Part shown: piece after piece, positions 1 through 8,566 of the stretch
Layout of the letters: each line of letters opens with the position of its first letter
How positions within the stretch are numbered: the stretch's first letter is position 1
Assembly: GCF_000429625.1 (NCBI RefSeq)
Contig: NZ_KE386930.1
Span: 41,518 to 105,517 of the forward strand
Origin: Azospirillum halopraeferens DSM 3675
GTDB lineage: Bacteria; Pseudomonadota; Alphaproteobacteria; Azospirillales; Azospirillaceae
DNA: 64,000 nt
Direction: 5' to 3'
Made by a program: the position numbers and the translations under genes
Notes under the pieces: model-generated
Database searches by the model: none
Told to the model about the DNA's origin: nothing
What the model saw: only the letters and a program-made list of their open reading frames with translations

Positions 1-237
1 GCCCCGGAGCTGGCAATGGCGCTCGGTAACCGGTCGTGGCGGCTTCTGGCGCAGGGTGAGGTGGAGAGTGCGCTGGTGGACATCGAGGATGCCGTGCGGC
101 TGATCGAGCCGGCGGCGCAGGCGTATCCGGATTCGCTGTACGGGCGCTGGCACCGAATGATGCTGAAGCAGCGCCGTGTGGTGCGGGAAGCCGCGGGATG
201 GAGCGAGGCTCCGCCGGACGGGACAGCGTCCGGTTAG
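1..237 (+). CDS. C-terminal part of an unidentified protein (5' end outside window)
   Basis: The reading frame is open from the first base of the window and ends at a TAG at 235-237, leaving 78 residues. The visible part is mostly helical, with a segment (LAQGEVESALVDIEDAVRLI) spaced like a tetratricopeptide-repeat helix pair, followed by a basic tail (MLKQRRVVREAAG). That pattern suggests the last repeat of a TPR protein, but one unit is not enough to name it. No downstream gene overlaps it; 254 bases of hairpin-rich DNA follow. The internal ATG at 16 should not be taken as the start, because the frame continues upstream of it. Confidence 0.5.
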   Translation, partial: APELAMALGNRSWRLLAQGEVESALVDIEDAVRLIEPAAQAYPDSLYGRWHRMMLKQRRVVREAAGWSEAPPDGTASG

Positions 238-270
238 GGGCGGGCGGTCCGGGTGGCGCAGGGCGGCGAA

Positions 271-360
271 CCCTCCCTCGCCTCCGGCGGGGGAGGGCGG
301 GTGGGGTGGAGTGGTTGCGGTGGGCCCCCACCCAACCCTCCCCCACTGCGCGGGGGAGGG
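271..360. repeat. Palindromic intergenic element (REP-like cruciform)
   Basis: Two GC-rich hairpins sit in the gap after the first gene. The second is perfect: CCCTCCCCC (336-344), a 7-base loop, GGGGGAGGG (352-360). The first (271-297) has CCCTCCC opposite GGGGAGGG. GGGTGGGG (299-306) can also pair with CCCCACCC (326-333), so the whole segment can fold as one branched structure. No T-tract follows, so it is not a classical terminator. A related CTCCCCCGCG/CGCGGGGGAG hairpin occurs at 38486-38510. Confidence 0.6.
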
Positions 361-426
361 CTTTGGTCCTCCCACCGCGCCATGGGGACCGGGGCGGACG
401 GTGGCGGGCAGGGCATGGCTGCCATG

Positions 427-453
427 CGTCACGTCCGGGGGCGGTGGGGCGTC
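427..453 (+). promoter_or_regulatory. Predicted ECF41-type promoter
   Basis: CGTCACG (427-433), exactly 16 bases, then CGTC (450-453), 38 bases upstream of the AhpD-like start. ECF41 sigma factors are known to recognise TGTCACA-N16-CGTC; five of seven -35 positions and all four -10 positions agree. Because the gene pair downstream encodes an ECF41 factor, this is probably its own autoregulated promoter. Confidence 0.65.
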
Positions 454-491
454 CTGGTCGTGTGATCCGCACCAGCGATAGGATACCCACC

Positions 492-965
492 ATGACCGTT
501 CGCATTGATGTCCAGGCCGACGCTCCCGGGCTGTACGCCGCCCTTCTCACCGTTTCGACGGCCGTGATGAAAGCCGGCCTGCCGGAGCGGTTGCGGCACC
601 TGATCGATCTGCGGGTGTCGCAGATCAACGGCTGCGCATACTGCATCGGCCTGCACACGGACTGGGCGCTCGGCGCCGGAGAGAGGCGGGAGCGGCTGGA
701 GGCCCTGGCCGGCTGGCCGGACTCCGACCTCTTCGACGCGGCCGAGCGGGCGGCGCTGGCCTGGGCCGAGGCGTTGACCCGCTGCCGCTCCGACCAACTG
801 GACGCCCTGCACGGGGACCTCCGGCAGCACTTCGACGCGGCGGCCGCGGCGGCGGTCACCATGGCGGTGGCGACCATCAACGCCTGGAACCGCATCGGCA
901 TCGCCCGGCACCGCGCCGCCGCCGCCGCCGCCCCGGCCACCGCCCCCGCCGCCGCGACCGCATGA
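492..965 (+). CDS. AhpD-like carboxymuconolactone decarboxylase family protein
   Basis: 157 residues. The family signature is the CxxC-containing stretch NGCAYCIGLHTD at about residues 45-56; in AhpD proteins the two cysteines and following His form a peroxidatic/alkylhydroperoxidase redox centre. The remainder is helical and ends in an alanine/proline-rich tail. The ATG at 492 follows a purine-rich AGGATA; a longer upstream reading frame is translated hairpin DNA and is rejected. The stop overlaps the start of the ECF sigma gene (ATGA, 962-965), so the two are translationally coupled. ECF41 sigma factors are characteristically encoded beside carboxymuconolactone decarboxylase, oxidoreductase or epimerase genes, which makes this the probable target of its neighbour. 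The substrate is unknown. Confidence 0.88.
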   Translation: MTVRIDVQADAPGLYAALLTVSTAVMKAGLPERLRHLIDLRVSQINGCAYCIGLHTDWALGAGERRERLEALAGWPDSDLFDAAERAALAWAEALTRCRSDQLDALHGDLRQHFDAAAAAAVTMAVATINAWNRIGIARHRAAAAAAPATAPAAATA

Positions 966-1852
966 CCGGAGCCGCCGCCGCCGGCCTGGATGCCTTCATG
1001 GCGGAGCGGCCGCGGCTGCGCGCGCTGGCCTACCGCATGCTGGGCTCGCTCAGCGATGCCGACGACGTGGTGCAGGAGGTGTGGCTGCGCTGGGCCGCGG
1101 CCGACCGCAGCGGCGTGGCGGCCCCCGCCGGCTTCCTCACCACCGTCACGGCGCGGCTGGCGCTCGACCGGCTGCGTGCCGCCCGGGCCAGCCGGGAAAC
1201 CTATGTGGGCACCTGGCTGCCGGAACCGGCGGTGGTGCCCGCGGACGGACGCGGGGAGGGGGCGGGGGCGGGGGAGGACTCCGTCCCCCTGGCCCTGCTG
1301 ACGCTGATGGAGCGCCTGACGCCGGAGCAGCGCACCGTCTACGTCCTGCGCACGGCGCTGGAGATGGACTACGCCGCCGTTGCCGGCGTGCTCGGCCGGT
1401 CCCCCGACGCCTGCCGGCAGATCATGCGCCGCGCCCGCGACGCCCTGGCCGGGCCGCCGCGCTTCGCCCCCGACCGGGGGATCGTCGGGCGCATCGCCGA
1501 AGCCTTCCGCGACGCCTGCGACGCCGGCGACCACGCCCGCCTGGTGGCGCTGCTGGCCGGCGACGCGGTGATGCTGGCCGACGGCGGCGGGGTCGTGCGC
1601 ACCGCCCTGAACCCGATCCGCGGCGCCGGGCGCATCGCCCGCCTGCTGCTGGGGCTGCGGCGCAAGCACGGGCTGACCCTCGCGGCCGAGCCGCTGCGCG
1701 TCAACGGCGGCCCCGGATTCGCCGTGCTGCTGGGCGGCCGCTTTCACGGCGTGCTGGCGCTGGACACCGACGCCGGCGCGGTCACCCGCCTGTATCTGAT
1801 GGTCAATCCCACGAAGCTGCACACGGTCGGGGGCCCGGCAGCCGGTCGCTGA
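962..1852 (+). CDS. ECF41-family RNA polymerase sigma factor (SigJ-like) with SnoaL-like C-terminal domain
   Basis: 296 residues. Sigma region 2 (RLRALAYRMLGSLSDADDVV) and region 4 (LTPEQRTVYVLRTALEMDYA) form the N-terminal half; the C-terminal half is a SnoaL/NTF2-like domain. All three hallmarks of ECF41 are visible: the linker motif WLPEP (in TYVGTWLPEP), a DGGG motif (LADGGGVV) and an NPxK motif near the end (MVNPTKL). In this family there is usually no separate anti-sigma factor; the C-terminal extension itself controls activity. It is coupled to the AhpD-like gene through a four-base overlap. A matching ECF41 promoter upstream of that gene implies positive autoregulation. The stimulus cannot be read from the sequence. 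Confidence 0.93.
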   Translation: MTGAAAAGLDAFMAERPRLRALAYRMLGSLSDADDVVQEVWLRWAAADRSGVAAPAGFLTTVTARLALDRLRAARASRETYVGTWLPEPAVVPADGRGEGAGAGEDSVPLALLTLMERLTPEQRTVYVLRTALEMDYAAVAGVLGRSPDACRQIMRRARDALAGPPRFAPDRGIVGRIAEAFRDACDAGDHARLVALLAGDAVMLADGGGVVRTALNPIRGAGRIARLLLGLRRKHGLTLAAEPLRVNGGPGFAVLLGGRFHGVLALDTDAGAVTRLYLMVNPTKLHTVGGPAAGR

Positions 1853-1892
1853 TCGCGGCCGACCCTGCGACCATTTGTCGCATTAAACTGCG

Positions 1893-1917
1893 AATGCGAA
1901 TCATCCTCATTCGCATT
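1893..1917. promoter_or_regulatory. Perfect palindrome resembling a Fur/Irr iron-response operator
   Basis: AATGCGAAT (1893-1901), 7 bases, ATTCGCATT (1909-1917): nine of nine paired positions, in the only gap before the TonB-receptor operon. The TGCGAAT...ATTCGCA core resembles alphaproteobacterial Fur-superfamily sites. It lies about 110 bases upstream of the receptor start, suitable for control of the whole 2028-8877 operon by iron or heme status. Which regulator binds is inferred. Confidence 0.6.
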
Positions 1918-2027
1918 GCCGAGGCGGGCCGTTCGTTCTATACGGACGGGATCGTTCGTTCGGGAACGTTTCCGGCTCGGGGGGCCGGGGCGGCCCGAAC
2001 CGGCTATTCCTTGAGGGAGTTTCGCAC

Positions 2028-3980
2028 GTGCGCACGCGCATGCCGGGGGCGCCGTTTGCCGCCCTGTTCCTGACGACGGCCCTGTCGACCATGGCCCTGC
2101 CCGCCGCCGCCGATGACCGGTCCGAGCTGGCACAGGTGCTGGACCCGCTGACCGTGACGGCGAGCCGGACGTCGCTCCACTCCACGGCCGAGGCGCCGGC
2201 CTCCGTCACCGTCATCGACGCCCGCGAGGCGGTCGCCAGGGGGGCGACCAACATCCTGGACGCGGTGCGCGGGGTTCCCGGCGTCACGCTGAAGGGCCGC
2301 GGCGTCGGCGGCCGCAAGACGTTCAGCATCCGCGGCGCCGAGGGCAAGCACACGCTGGTCCTCATCGACGGCAAGCGCGTCGCCGCCACCGACGACGTGG
2401 TCGGCCATTCCGATTACCAGTACGACTGGATTCCCCTGGACGCCGTGGACCGGATCGAGGTGGTGCGCGGGCCGATGTCGGCGCTCTACGGCTCCGAGGC
2501 GGTGGGCGGCGTCGTCAACATCATCACGAAGAAGGCCGCCAAACAGTGGACGGGCGGCGCCACCGCCCGCGGCGATCACGTGTTCGACGACGGCGGCAAC
2601 AGCCGCCAGTTCGCCGGCTCCGTGCGCGGGCCGATCGGCGAGCGGGTGACCCTGTCCGCCTTCGCCGAGGACTACCGCCAGGCGGACACGCCGCTGAAGG
2701 AAGACCCGCTGCTGTCGGAGATCGAGGGGCGCCAGCGCCGCACCGGCATGCTCGGCCTGACGGTGGAGCCCTTCGACGGCCACACCGTCGACCTGAACGT
2801 GCTGGAATCCTTCGAAGAGCGCTGGCGCGACAACCTCTCCACCAGCGGCGGCCGGCGCACCTATTACCGGGACGAGTACGAGCTGCGGCGCCGCCAGCGC
2901 TCCGTCGGCTACGCCGGCGACTGGGGCCCGGCGCGCACCGAGCTGCGCTACACCGCGGTGGAGTTCGACGTCTCCAACGAGCGTTCCCGCGGCGTCACGC
3001 CGACCCGGCCGCAGAACCTGAAGGACCGCATCCTCGACGGCACCGTCGCGGTGCCCCTGTTCGATTCCCACCTGCTGACCGTCGGGGCGGAGCACCGCAA
3101 GGAGACGCTGACCAACGCCGGCCTCGCCGGCGGCAGCGACAGCGCGCTGCACCGCGCGGTCTACGCTCAGGACGAAATCGCGCTGACCGACGCCCTGACC
3201 CTGACGCTGGGCGCCCGCCTGGACGACCACGAGATGTTCGGCAGCGAATGGAGCCCGCGCGCCTATCTGGTCTGGCGCGCCATGCCGTCTCTGGTCATCA
3301 AGGGCGGCTACGGCGAGGCGTTCCGCGCGCCGACGCTGAAGCAGATCTCGCCCGGCTATGTGGCGTCGGAGGGGCCGCACACCTTCTACGGCAACGCCAA
3401 CGTCAAGCCGGAAACCAGCCGGTCGTGGGAGATCGGTTTCGACTGGACGCAGGGCGGCACGTCGGTGAGCGGTGCGGTCTTCACCACCTCCATCGAGAAC
3501 CTGATCGAGACGCGGCTGATCCGCAGCGTCGGCACCCGGCGCGAGTACATCTACGACAACGTCAGCGAGGCGCGCATCCGCGGCGGCGAACTGGCGGGAC
3601 GCCGGGAGCTGGGCGCCGGCTTCGCCCTGGCGGGCAGCTACACCTATCTCTACGCCACCAACGAGGACACCGGGGCGACGCTGGCCGACCGGCCGCGCCA
3701 CAGCCTGACCGGCACCCTGTCCTGGGCCGACGGCCCGTGGTCGCTGGGCCTGACGGCCGAACACATCGGGCGCCAGTACATCGAAGCCACGGCCGGCCCC
3801 GAAAAGGCGCCGTCCTACACCCTGTGGCACCTGGCCGGCTCCTACCAGGTCAACGACAACGTCCGGGTGCGCGCCGGCCTGCGCAACATCGGCGACGTCC
3901 GGCTGGCCGAGGAATCGCCCCTGTTCGGCTATTCCGAGCAGGGCCGGACCGTCTACGTGGCGCTGGGCGCCAGCTTCTGA
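2028..3980 (+). CDS. TonB-dependent outer-membrane receptor (HmuR/BtuB-like)
   Basis: 650 residues, normal for a 22-strand TonB receptor. A GTG at 2028 gives an N-terminus with a signal peptide ending around ALPAAA-DD; an ATG four codons later (2040) is an alternative start. A TonB-box-like DPLTVTAS is followed by the plug domain, with SIRGAEGKHTLVLIDGKRV and VVRGPMSALYGSEAVGGVVN. The barrel contains a FRAP box (GEAFRAPTLKQ) followed by NANVKPE, the position of the NPNL box in heme receptors, and ends in a terminal Phe typical of outer-membrane barrels. B12 receptors share part of this pattern. Because the operon continues with a CobN-family protein, an ExbB-like channel and DUF2149, heme or another metallated tetrapyrrole is the likeliest substrate; cobalamin or cobalt complexes are the alternative. 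Confidence 0.9.
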   Translation: MRTRMPGAPFAALFLTTALSTMALPAAADDRSELAQVLDPLTVTASRTSLHSTAEAPASVTVIDAREAVARGATNILDAVRGVPGVTLKGRGVGGRKTFSIRGAEGKHTLVLIDGKRVAATDDVVGHSDYQYDWIPLDAVDRIEVVRGPMSALYGSEAVGGVVNIITKKAAKQWTGGATARGDHVFDDGGNSRQFAGSVRGPIGERVTLSAFAEDYRQADTPLKEDPLLSEIEGRQRRTGMLGLTVEPFDGHTVDLNVLESFEERWRDNLSTSGGRRTYYRDEYELRRRQRSVGYAGDWGPARTELRYTAVEFDVSNERSRGVTPTRPQNLKDRILDGTVAVPLFDSHLLTVGAEHRKETLTNAGLAGGSDSALHRAVYAQDEIALTDALTLTLGARLDDHEMFGSEWSPRAYLVWRAMPSLVIKGGYGEAFRAPTLKQISPGYVASEGPHTFYGNANVKPETSRSWEIGFDWTQGGTSVSGAVFTTSIENLIETRLIRSVGTRREYIYDNVSEARIRGGELAGRRELGAGFALAGSYTYLYATNEDTGATLADRPRHSLTGTLSWADGPWSLGLTAEHIGRQYIEATAGPEKAPSYTLWHLAGSYQVNDNVRVRAGLRNIGDVRLAEESPLFGYSEQGRTVYVALGASF

Positions 3981-4005
3981 TCCGGCCGGGAAAGGACTCC
4001 CCCCG

Positions 4006-7000
4006 ATGCTCCGCTTCTGCCTGTCCCTTCTGGTGCTGCTGCTGGCGATGGCCGAACCGGCCGCCGCCCGCAGCGTGCTGTTCCTCTACACGCCCCCCGT
4101 CCAGCCCGGCAAATTCCAGCGCATGGAGCCGCTGGCGCAGGCGGCGGGCGTCATCGTCGCCCACCGCGCGGTCGACGACCTGAACCTCGAAACCGCCGCG
4201 GCGGAGTTGCAGGCGTACGACCTGGTCATCGTCGACGCGCCCTACGGCATGACGCTGCAAAGCGCCAGGGCCAAGCTGTCGCCGGTGCTGGGCGCGGTGT
4301 CCACGCCCTGGCTGTGGGTGCGCAACGACGGCTATGAGGAGCGCGGCCTCGGCGCCGGGCCGGCGGAACGGCTGGTCCCTTATTACCGCAACGGCGGGCG
4401 GTGGAACGTCGCCGGCCTGTTCTGCCAGTTGAACGCCGGCGTCTTCGCCCCGCCGGCGGCGGCGGGCGACCTGCTGGCCCCGCTGGCGCGGCTGTGGAGC
4501 GGGGCGGAGGCCGGCTGTCCGGCCGCCCGCGTCTTCCCGGATTCCGCCATCTACCACCCCGAATACGAGGACGGCGTGTTCCCCGACTTGTCCGCGTACC
4601 TCGCCTGGCGCGGCGTGGACCCCGCGGCGGGGCGGCAGGCGGTGGGCATCCTGTTCCACCAGGCGTACATGGCCGCGGGGCTGACCGGCTTCCTGGACGA
4701 CATGATCCGCCGCATCGAGGCCGCGGGGGCGGTGGCGGTGCCCGTCTACACCCCGGCCATGGAAAACGGCGCGATCACCCGGCTGGTGACGCTGCCGGGC
4801 ACCGGCCGGCCCTTCACGGACGCGCTGATCAACACCCAGATCCTGCTGAACCCCGAGGGCCGCAAGGCGGAGTTCGAGGCGCTGGGCGTGCCCGTTCTCC
4901 AGGCCATGCCCTACCGCAAGGGCGAGGAGGCGGACTGGCGCGCCGACCCGGTCGGCCTGACCCCCACCGACGTGCCCTTCTACCTGGCGCAGCCGGAGTA
5001 CGCCGGCGTCATCGACCCGCTGATCGCCGCCTACACGCGCGAGCGCGACGGCGACATCGTCGCCATGGACGCGCAGGCGCAGGCGGTGGTCAACAAGGCG
5101 GCGGCCCTGCTGCGCCTGCGCCGCCTCGCCCCGGCGGAGCGCCGGACGGCGTTCCTCTACTGGAACTACCCGCCCGGCGAGACCAACCTGGGCGCCTCGT
5201 TCCTCAACCTGCCGCGCTCCCTGGCGACGGTGCTGGAGGCCATGGCCGGGCAGGGCTACGCCGTGGAGACGCCCGACGACGAGGCGCTGACCGCGTCCAT
5301 GAAGGCCCTGCTCGCCCCCTATTACCGGGAAGGCCGGCTGGCCGATCTGCTGGACGCCGGGCTGGCGGAGACGCTGCCACTGGCGCGCTACCGGCAGTGG
5401 TTCAACGCCCTGCCGGCGGCGGTGCGGGAGCCGGTGACGCAGCGCTTCGGCCCGCCGGAATCCTCCGCCATGGCCACCGTGATCGATGGCGAGGCGGTGT
5501 TCGTGGTGCCGCGCCTGGCGCTCGGCAACGCCGTGATCCTGCCGCAGCCGCCGCGCGGCGAGGCGTCGGACGACCGGGAGAAGGCGCTCTACCACGACAC
5601 CCGGGTGCCGCCCTCGCACTTCTACCTCGCCGCCTATCTGTGGGTGCGCGAGGGGTTCGGCGCCGACGCGCTGGTCCATTTCGGCACCCACGGCACCCAG
5701 GAATGGCAGCCGGGCAAGGAACGGGGGCTGGCGGTCACCGACTATCCCTATCTGGTGCTGGGCGACACGCCGGTCCTCTACCCCTACATCGTCGACAACA
5801 TCGGCGAGGCGACGCAGACCAAGCGGCGCGGCCGCGCCGTCGTCATCTCCCACAACACCCCGTCCTTCGCGCCGGCCGGGCTGCACGGCGAGATCAACCG
5901 GCTGCACGACCTGCTCCACACCTGGATCAACATGGACGAGGGGGAGGTGAAGGCGAAGACCGCGGCCGAGATCAGGGCCGTGGCGGTGGCCGAGAACCTG
6001 CACAGCGACATGGGCTGGGACGCGGCGCGCATCGACGCCGATTTCCGCGGCTTCGTCGACGCCCTGCACGTCATCCTGCACGATCTGGCGCTGCACAACC
6101 AGCCGCTGGGACTGGCCACCTTCGGCGCGCCGGCGGAGCCCGACCTGCGCCTGTTCACGGTCATGCAGATGCTGGGGTGCCCCTTCCTGAAGGCCCTGAT
6201 GCCGGACGATCCGGAAGAGATGGTGGTGGCCGACTACAGCCTGCTGAAGGAGACGCCGGCGTGGACGCTGCTGGAGCGCCACGTCCGCGCGGGCGAGCCC
6301 TACGACGGCGGCGACGCCGCCCTGGCGGACCTGCTGGAAACGGCGCGCAGCCACTGGCGGGCGCTGGGCGAGAACCGGGAAATCGCCGGGCTGCTGGCCG
6401 GGCTGGAGGGGCGCCACGTCCCCACCGGCTATGGCGGCGACCCCATCCGCAACCCCGAGAGCCTGCCGACGGGCCGCAACCTCTACCCCTTCGACCCCTC
6501 ACGGGTGCCGACGAAGCAGGCGTGGGAGGCCGGGCGCGAGGCGGCGGAGAAGCTGATCGCCCAGCACCGCGACACCCACGGCGCCTATCCCGACAAGCTC
6601 GCCTTCACGCTCTGGTCGGTGGAGACCATGCGCCAGTTCGGCGTGCTGGAGGCGCAGGCTCTGGCCGCCATGGGCTTCCGCCCCGTGTGGAACGCCGGCG
6701 AGCGGGTGGTCGGCGTGGAGCCGATCCCGGCGGCCGAGCTGAAGCGGCCGCGGGTCGACGCGGTGATCTCCGCCACCGGGCTCTACCGCGACCACTTCCC
6801 GCAGGTCATGAAGCTGCTGGCCGAGGCCGCCCGGCTGGGCGGTGAGCTGGACGAGCCCGACAACCCCATCGCCGCCAACACCCGCGCCGTGGAAGCCGCC
6901 CTGCTGGGCCGGGGGGTGGCGGCGGCCGACGCGCGGCGGCTGGCGCAGACCCGCGTCTTCTCCTCGGAATCCGGGGCCTACGGCACGGGGCTGGACGACG

Positions 7001-8004
7001 CCACCCTGGCCACCGACACCTGGGGCCGCACCGCCGACGGCCGCGAGGACCGGCGGGAAGCGGACGCCAAGCTGGCGACGCTGTACCTGTCGCGCATGCA
7101 GTTCGCCTATGGCCCCGACGAAAGCACCTGGGGCGAGAAGCCGCCCGTCAACGCCTACGCCGAGCATCTGAAGGGCGTCGACGGGGCGCTGCTGTCGCGC
7201 AGCTCCAACCTCTACGGCATGCTCACCACCGACGACCCGTTCCAGTACCTGGGCGGGCTGAGCCTGGCGGTGCGCCACCTCTCCGGCACCTCGCCGGAGC
7301 TGTACATCGCCAACCTGCGCGAGGCGGGCAACCCGCGGGTGGACTCCGCCGCCGGCTTCCTGGCGACCGAGCTGAAGGCCCGTTATTTCCACCCCAACTG
7401 GATCGCGCAGATGCAGAAGGAGGGCTACAGCGGCACGCTGGAGATCCTCGGCACCGTCAACAACCTGTGGGGCTGGCAGGCGGTGGCGCCGGAGACGGTG
7501 CGCGACGACCAGTGGAACGAGGTCAAGGCCGTCTTCGTCGACGACAAGCACGGCCTGGGCGTCCGGGAATGGTTCGAGGCGCACAACCCCGCCGCACAGG
7601 CGCAGATCATCGAGCGCATGCTGGAGGCGGCCCGCAAGGAGTACTGGCAGGCCGACCCCGCCGACGTCGCCGCCCTGGCGCAGCGCTGGAAGGAGCTGGC
7701 CGACGCCCACGACGTGCGCAGCGAGAACGCGCTGTTCCGCGACTTCGTGGAGGCGGCGGCCGCGCCGGGCTTCGGCCTCGCCGCCGCCGCGGCCGCCGCG
7801 CAGGCGGCGGCGGCGGACGCGGCTCCCGCCGCCCCGGCCGAGACGGTGCAGGGCCAGCGCCTGGAGCTGCAGGAGACCGCGGCCGAGCCCGTGCCCTTCG
7901 ACGCCTTCGCCCTGTGGTCCTTGCTGGGCACCCTGGGGCTGCTGGGCGCCGCCTTCGCGGCGGGGGTGGTCCACCAGGCCGCCCGCCGCCCCGTCACGAC
8001 CTGA
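4006..8004 (+). CDS. Periplasmic CobN-family chelatase/dechelatase (HmuS-like)
   Basis: 1332 residues, the size of CobN/BchH/HmuS proteins. CobN-family blocks are seen throughout (for example LVHFGTHGTQEWQPGKERGL and PYIVDNIGEATQTKRRGRAV). Unlike cytoplasmic cobaltochelatase CobN it begins with a signal peptide (LSLLVLLLAMAEPAAA, about residues 5-20) and ends with a membrane helix (LWSLLGTLGLLGAAFAAGVV) after an Ala-rich linker, so it should be tethered in the periplasm. This topology, and the neighbours (TonB receptor 25 bases upstream, ExbB-like and DUF2149 genes downstream), match HmuS of the Bacteroidetes hmu operon, a CobN homologue implicated in removing iron from heme. No CobS/CobT ATPase genes are nearby, which argues against aerobic cobalamin synthesis. 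The direction of the reaction (insertion or removal of metal) is inferred. Confidence 0.88.
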   Translation: MLRFCLSLLVLLLAMAEPAAARSVLFLYTPPVQPGKFQRMEPLAQAAGVIVAHRAVDDLNLETAAAELQAYDLVIVDAPYGMTLQSARAKLSPVLGAVSTPWLWVRNDGYEERGLGAGPAERLVPYYRNGGRWNVAGLFCQLNAGVFAPPAAAGDLLAPLARLWSGAEAGCPAARVFPDSAIYHPEYEDGVFPDLSAYLAWRGVDPAAGRQAVGILFHQAYMAAGLTGFLDDMIRRIEAAGAVAVPVYTPAMENGAITRLVTLPGTGRPFTDALINTQILLNPEGRKAEFEALGVPVLQAMPYRKGEEADWRADPVGLTPTDVPFYLAQPEYAGVIDPLIAAYTRERDGDIVAMDAQAQAVVNKAAALLRLRRLAPAERRTAFLYWNYPPGETNLGASFLNLPRSLATVLEAMAGQGYAVETPDDEALTASMKALLAPYYREGRLADLLDAGLAETLPLARYRQWFNALPAAVREPVTQRFGPPESSAMATVIDGEAVFVVPRLALGNAVILPQPPRGEASDDREKALYHDTRVPPSHFYLAAYLWVREGFGADALVHFGTHGTQEWQPGKERGLAVTDYPYLVLGDTPVLYPYIVDNIGEATQTKRRGRAVVISHNTPSFAPAGLHGEINRLHDLLHTWINMDEGEVKAKTAAEIRAVAVAENLHSDMGWDAARIDADFRGFVDALHVILHDLALHNQPLGLATFGAPAEPDLRLFTVMQMLGCPFLKALMPDDPEEMVVADYSLLKETPAWTLLERHVRAGEPYDGGDAALADLLETARSHWRALGENREIAGLLAGLEGRHVPTGYGGDPIRNPESLPTGRNLYPFDPSRVPTKQAWEAGREAAEKLIAQHRDTHGAYPDKLAFTLWSVETMRQFGVLEAQALAAMGFRPVWNAGERVVGVEPIPAAELKRPRVDAVISATGLYRDHFPQVMKLLAEAARLGGELDEPDNPIAANTRAVEAALLGRGVAAADARRLAQTRVFSSESGAYGTGLDDATLATDTWGRTADGREDRREADAKLATLYLSRMQFAYGPDESTWGEKPPVNAYAEHLKGVDGALLSRSSNLYGMLTTDDPFQYLGGLSLAVRHLSGTSPELYIANLREAGNPRVDSAAGFLATELKARYFHPNWIAQMQKEGYSGTLEILGTVNNLWGWQAVAPETVRDDQWNEVKAVFVDDKHGLGVREWFEAHNPAAQAQIIERMLEAARKEYWQADPADVAALAQRWKELADAHDVRSENALFRDFVEAAAAPGFGLAAAAAAAQAAAADAAPAAPAETVQGQRLELQETAAEPVPFDAFALWSLLGTLGLLGAAFAAGVVHQAARRPVTT

Positions 8005-8023
8005 TTGCCGAGGATACCGATCC

Positions 8024-8566
8024 GTGCAGATCGCCATTGAAACGTTGCTCTACCACGCCAGCCAGGTGTTCATGCTGCCGGTGCTGCTGGCGGTCATCGC
8101 GCTGGTGCTCTACGCCTTCTACGCGCTGGGCGCCTTCGCCTGGCAGGCGCGCCAGCGCCGCCGCGCGGGGGGTGCCGGCTTCGACCTGCTGGCGTCCTGG
8201 CGGGCCGATCCCTCCCTGACCCCGACGGCGCTGGAGACGCTGGCCTTCCGCCGGCTGGAGGCGCTGCGCATCGCCACCCGGGTGGCGCCCATGCTGGGGC
8301 TGGTGGCCACCATGATCCCCATGGGGCCGGCGCTGAAGGCGCTGGCCGACGGCCGGCTGGAGGCGGTCAGCGCCAACCTCACGGTGGCCTTCTCCGCGGT
8401 CATCCTGGCGCTGGTCGCCGCGTCGGTCACCTATCTGGTGGTCAACGTGCGGCGGCGCTGGTACGCGGAGGAGCTGGTCGACATCGAACGCCGGCGCACG
8501 CAGCGGGTCCCCGACGAGGGCCTGCCCGAGGCGGTGCACGGCCTGACCGGGGAGGCGGCGGACTGA
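8024..8566 (+). CDS. MotA/TolQ/ExbB proton-channel family protein (HmuT-like)
   Basis: 180 residues with three membrane helices: VFMLPVLLAVIALVLYAFYA near the N-terminus, VAPMLGLVATMIPMGPALKA, and LTVAFSAVILALVAASVTYL. The last two correspond to the conserved ExbB/TolQ channel helices. A GTG start at 8024 is preceded by CGAGG at a good distance. The stop shares one base with the next start (8566), so it is translationally coupled to the DUF2149 gene. In canonical ExbB-ExbD pairs the partner has one helix and a periplasmic domain, which the next gene also has. The pair probably supplies proton-motive force to the upstream receptor or chelatase in place of a dedicated ExbBD. Confidence 0.85.
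   Translation: MQIAIETLLYHASQVFMLPVLLAVIALVLYAFYALGAFAWQARQRRRAGGAGFDLLASWRADPSLTPTALETLAFRRLEALRIATRVAPMLGLVATMIPMGPALKALADGRLEAVSANLTVAFSAVILALVAASVTYLVVNVRRRWYAEELVDIERRRTQRVPDEGLPEAVHGLTGEAAD

Noticed and set aside
198..491. N-terminal extension of the AhpD-like protein
   Set aside because: It translates the palindromic intergenic element and the ECF41 promoter; homology starts at 492.
3850..6417. 855-codon open frame on the minus strand opposite the CobN-like gene
   Set aside because: A high-GC shadow frame; composition is His/Arg/Gln-rich and no domain is seen, while the plus strand has clear CobN motifs. The same applies to other long antisense frames opposite 16777-22018, 29000-33500 and 37300-40600.
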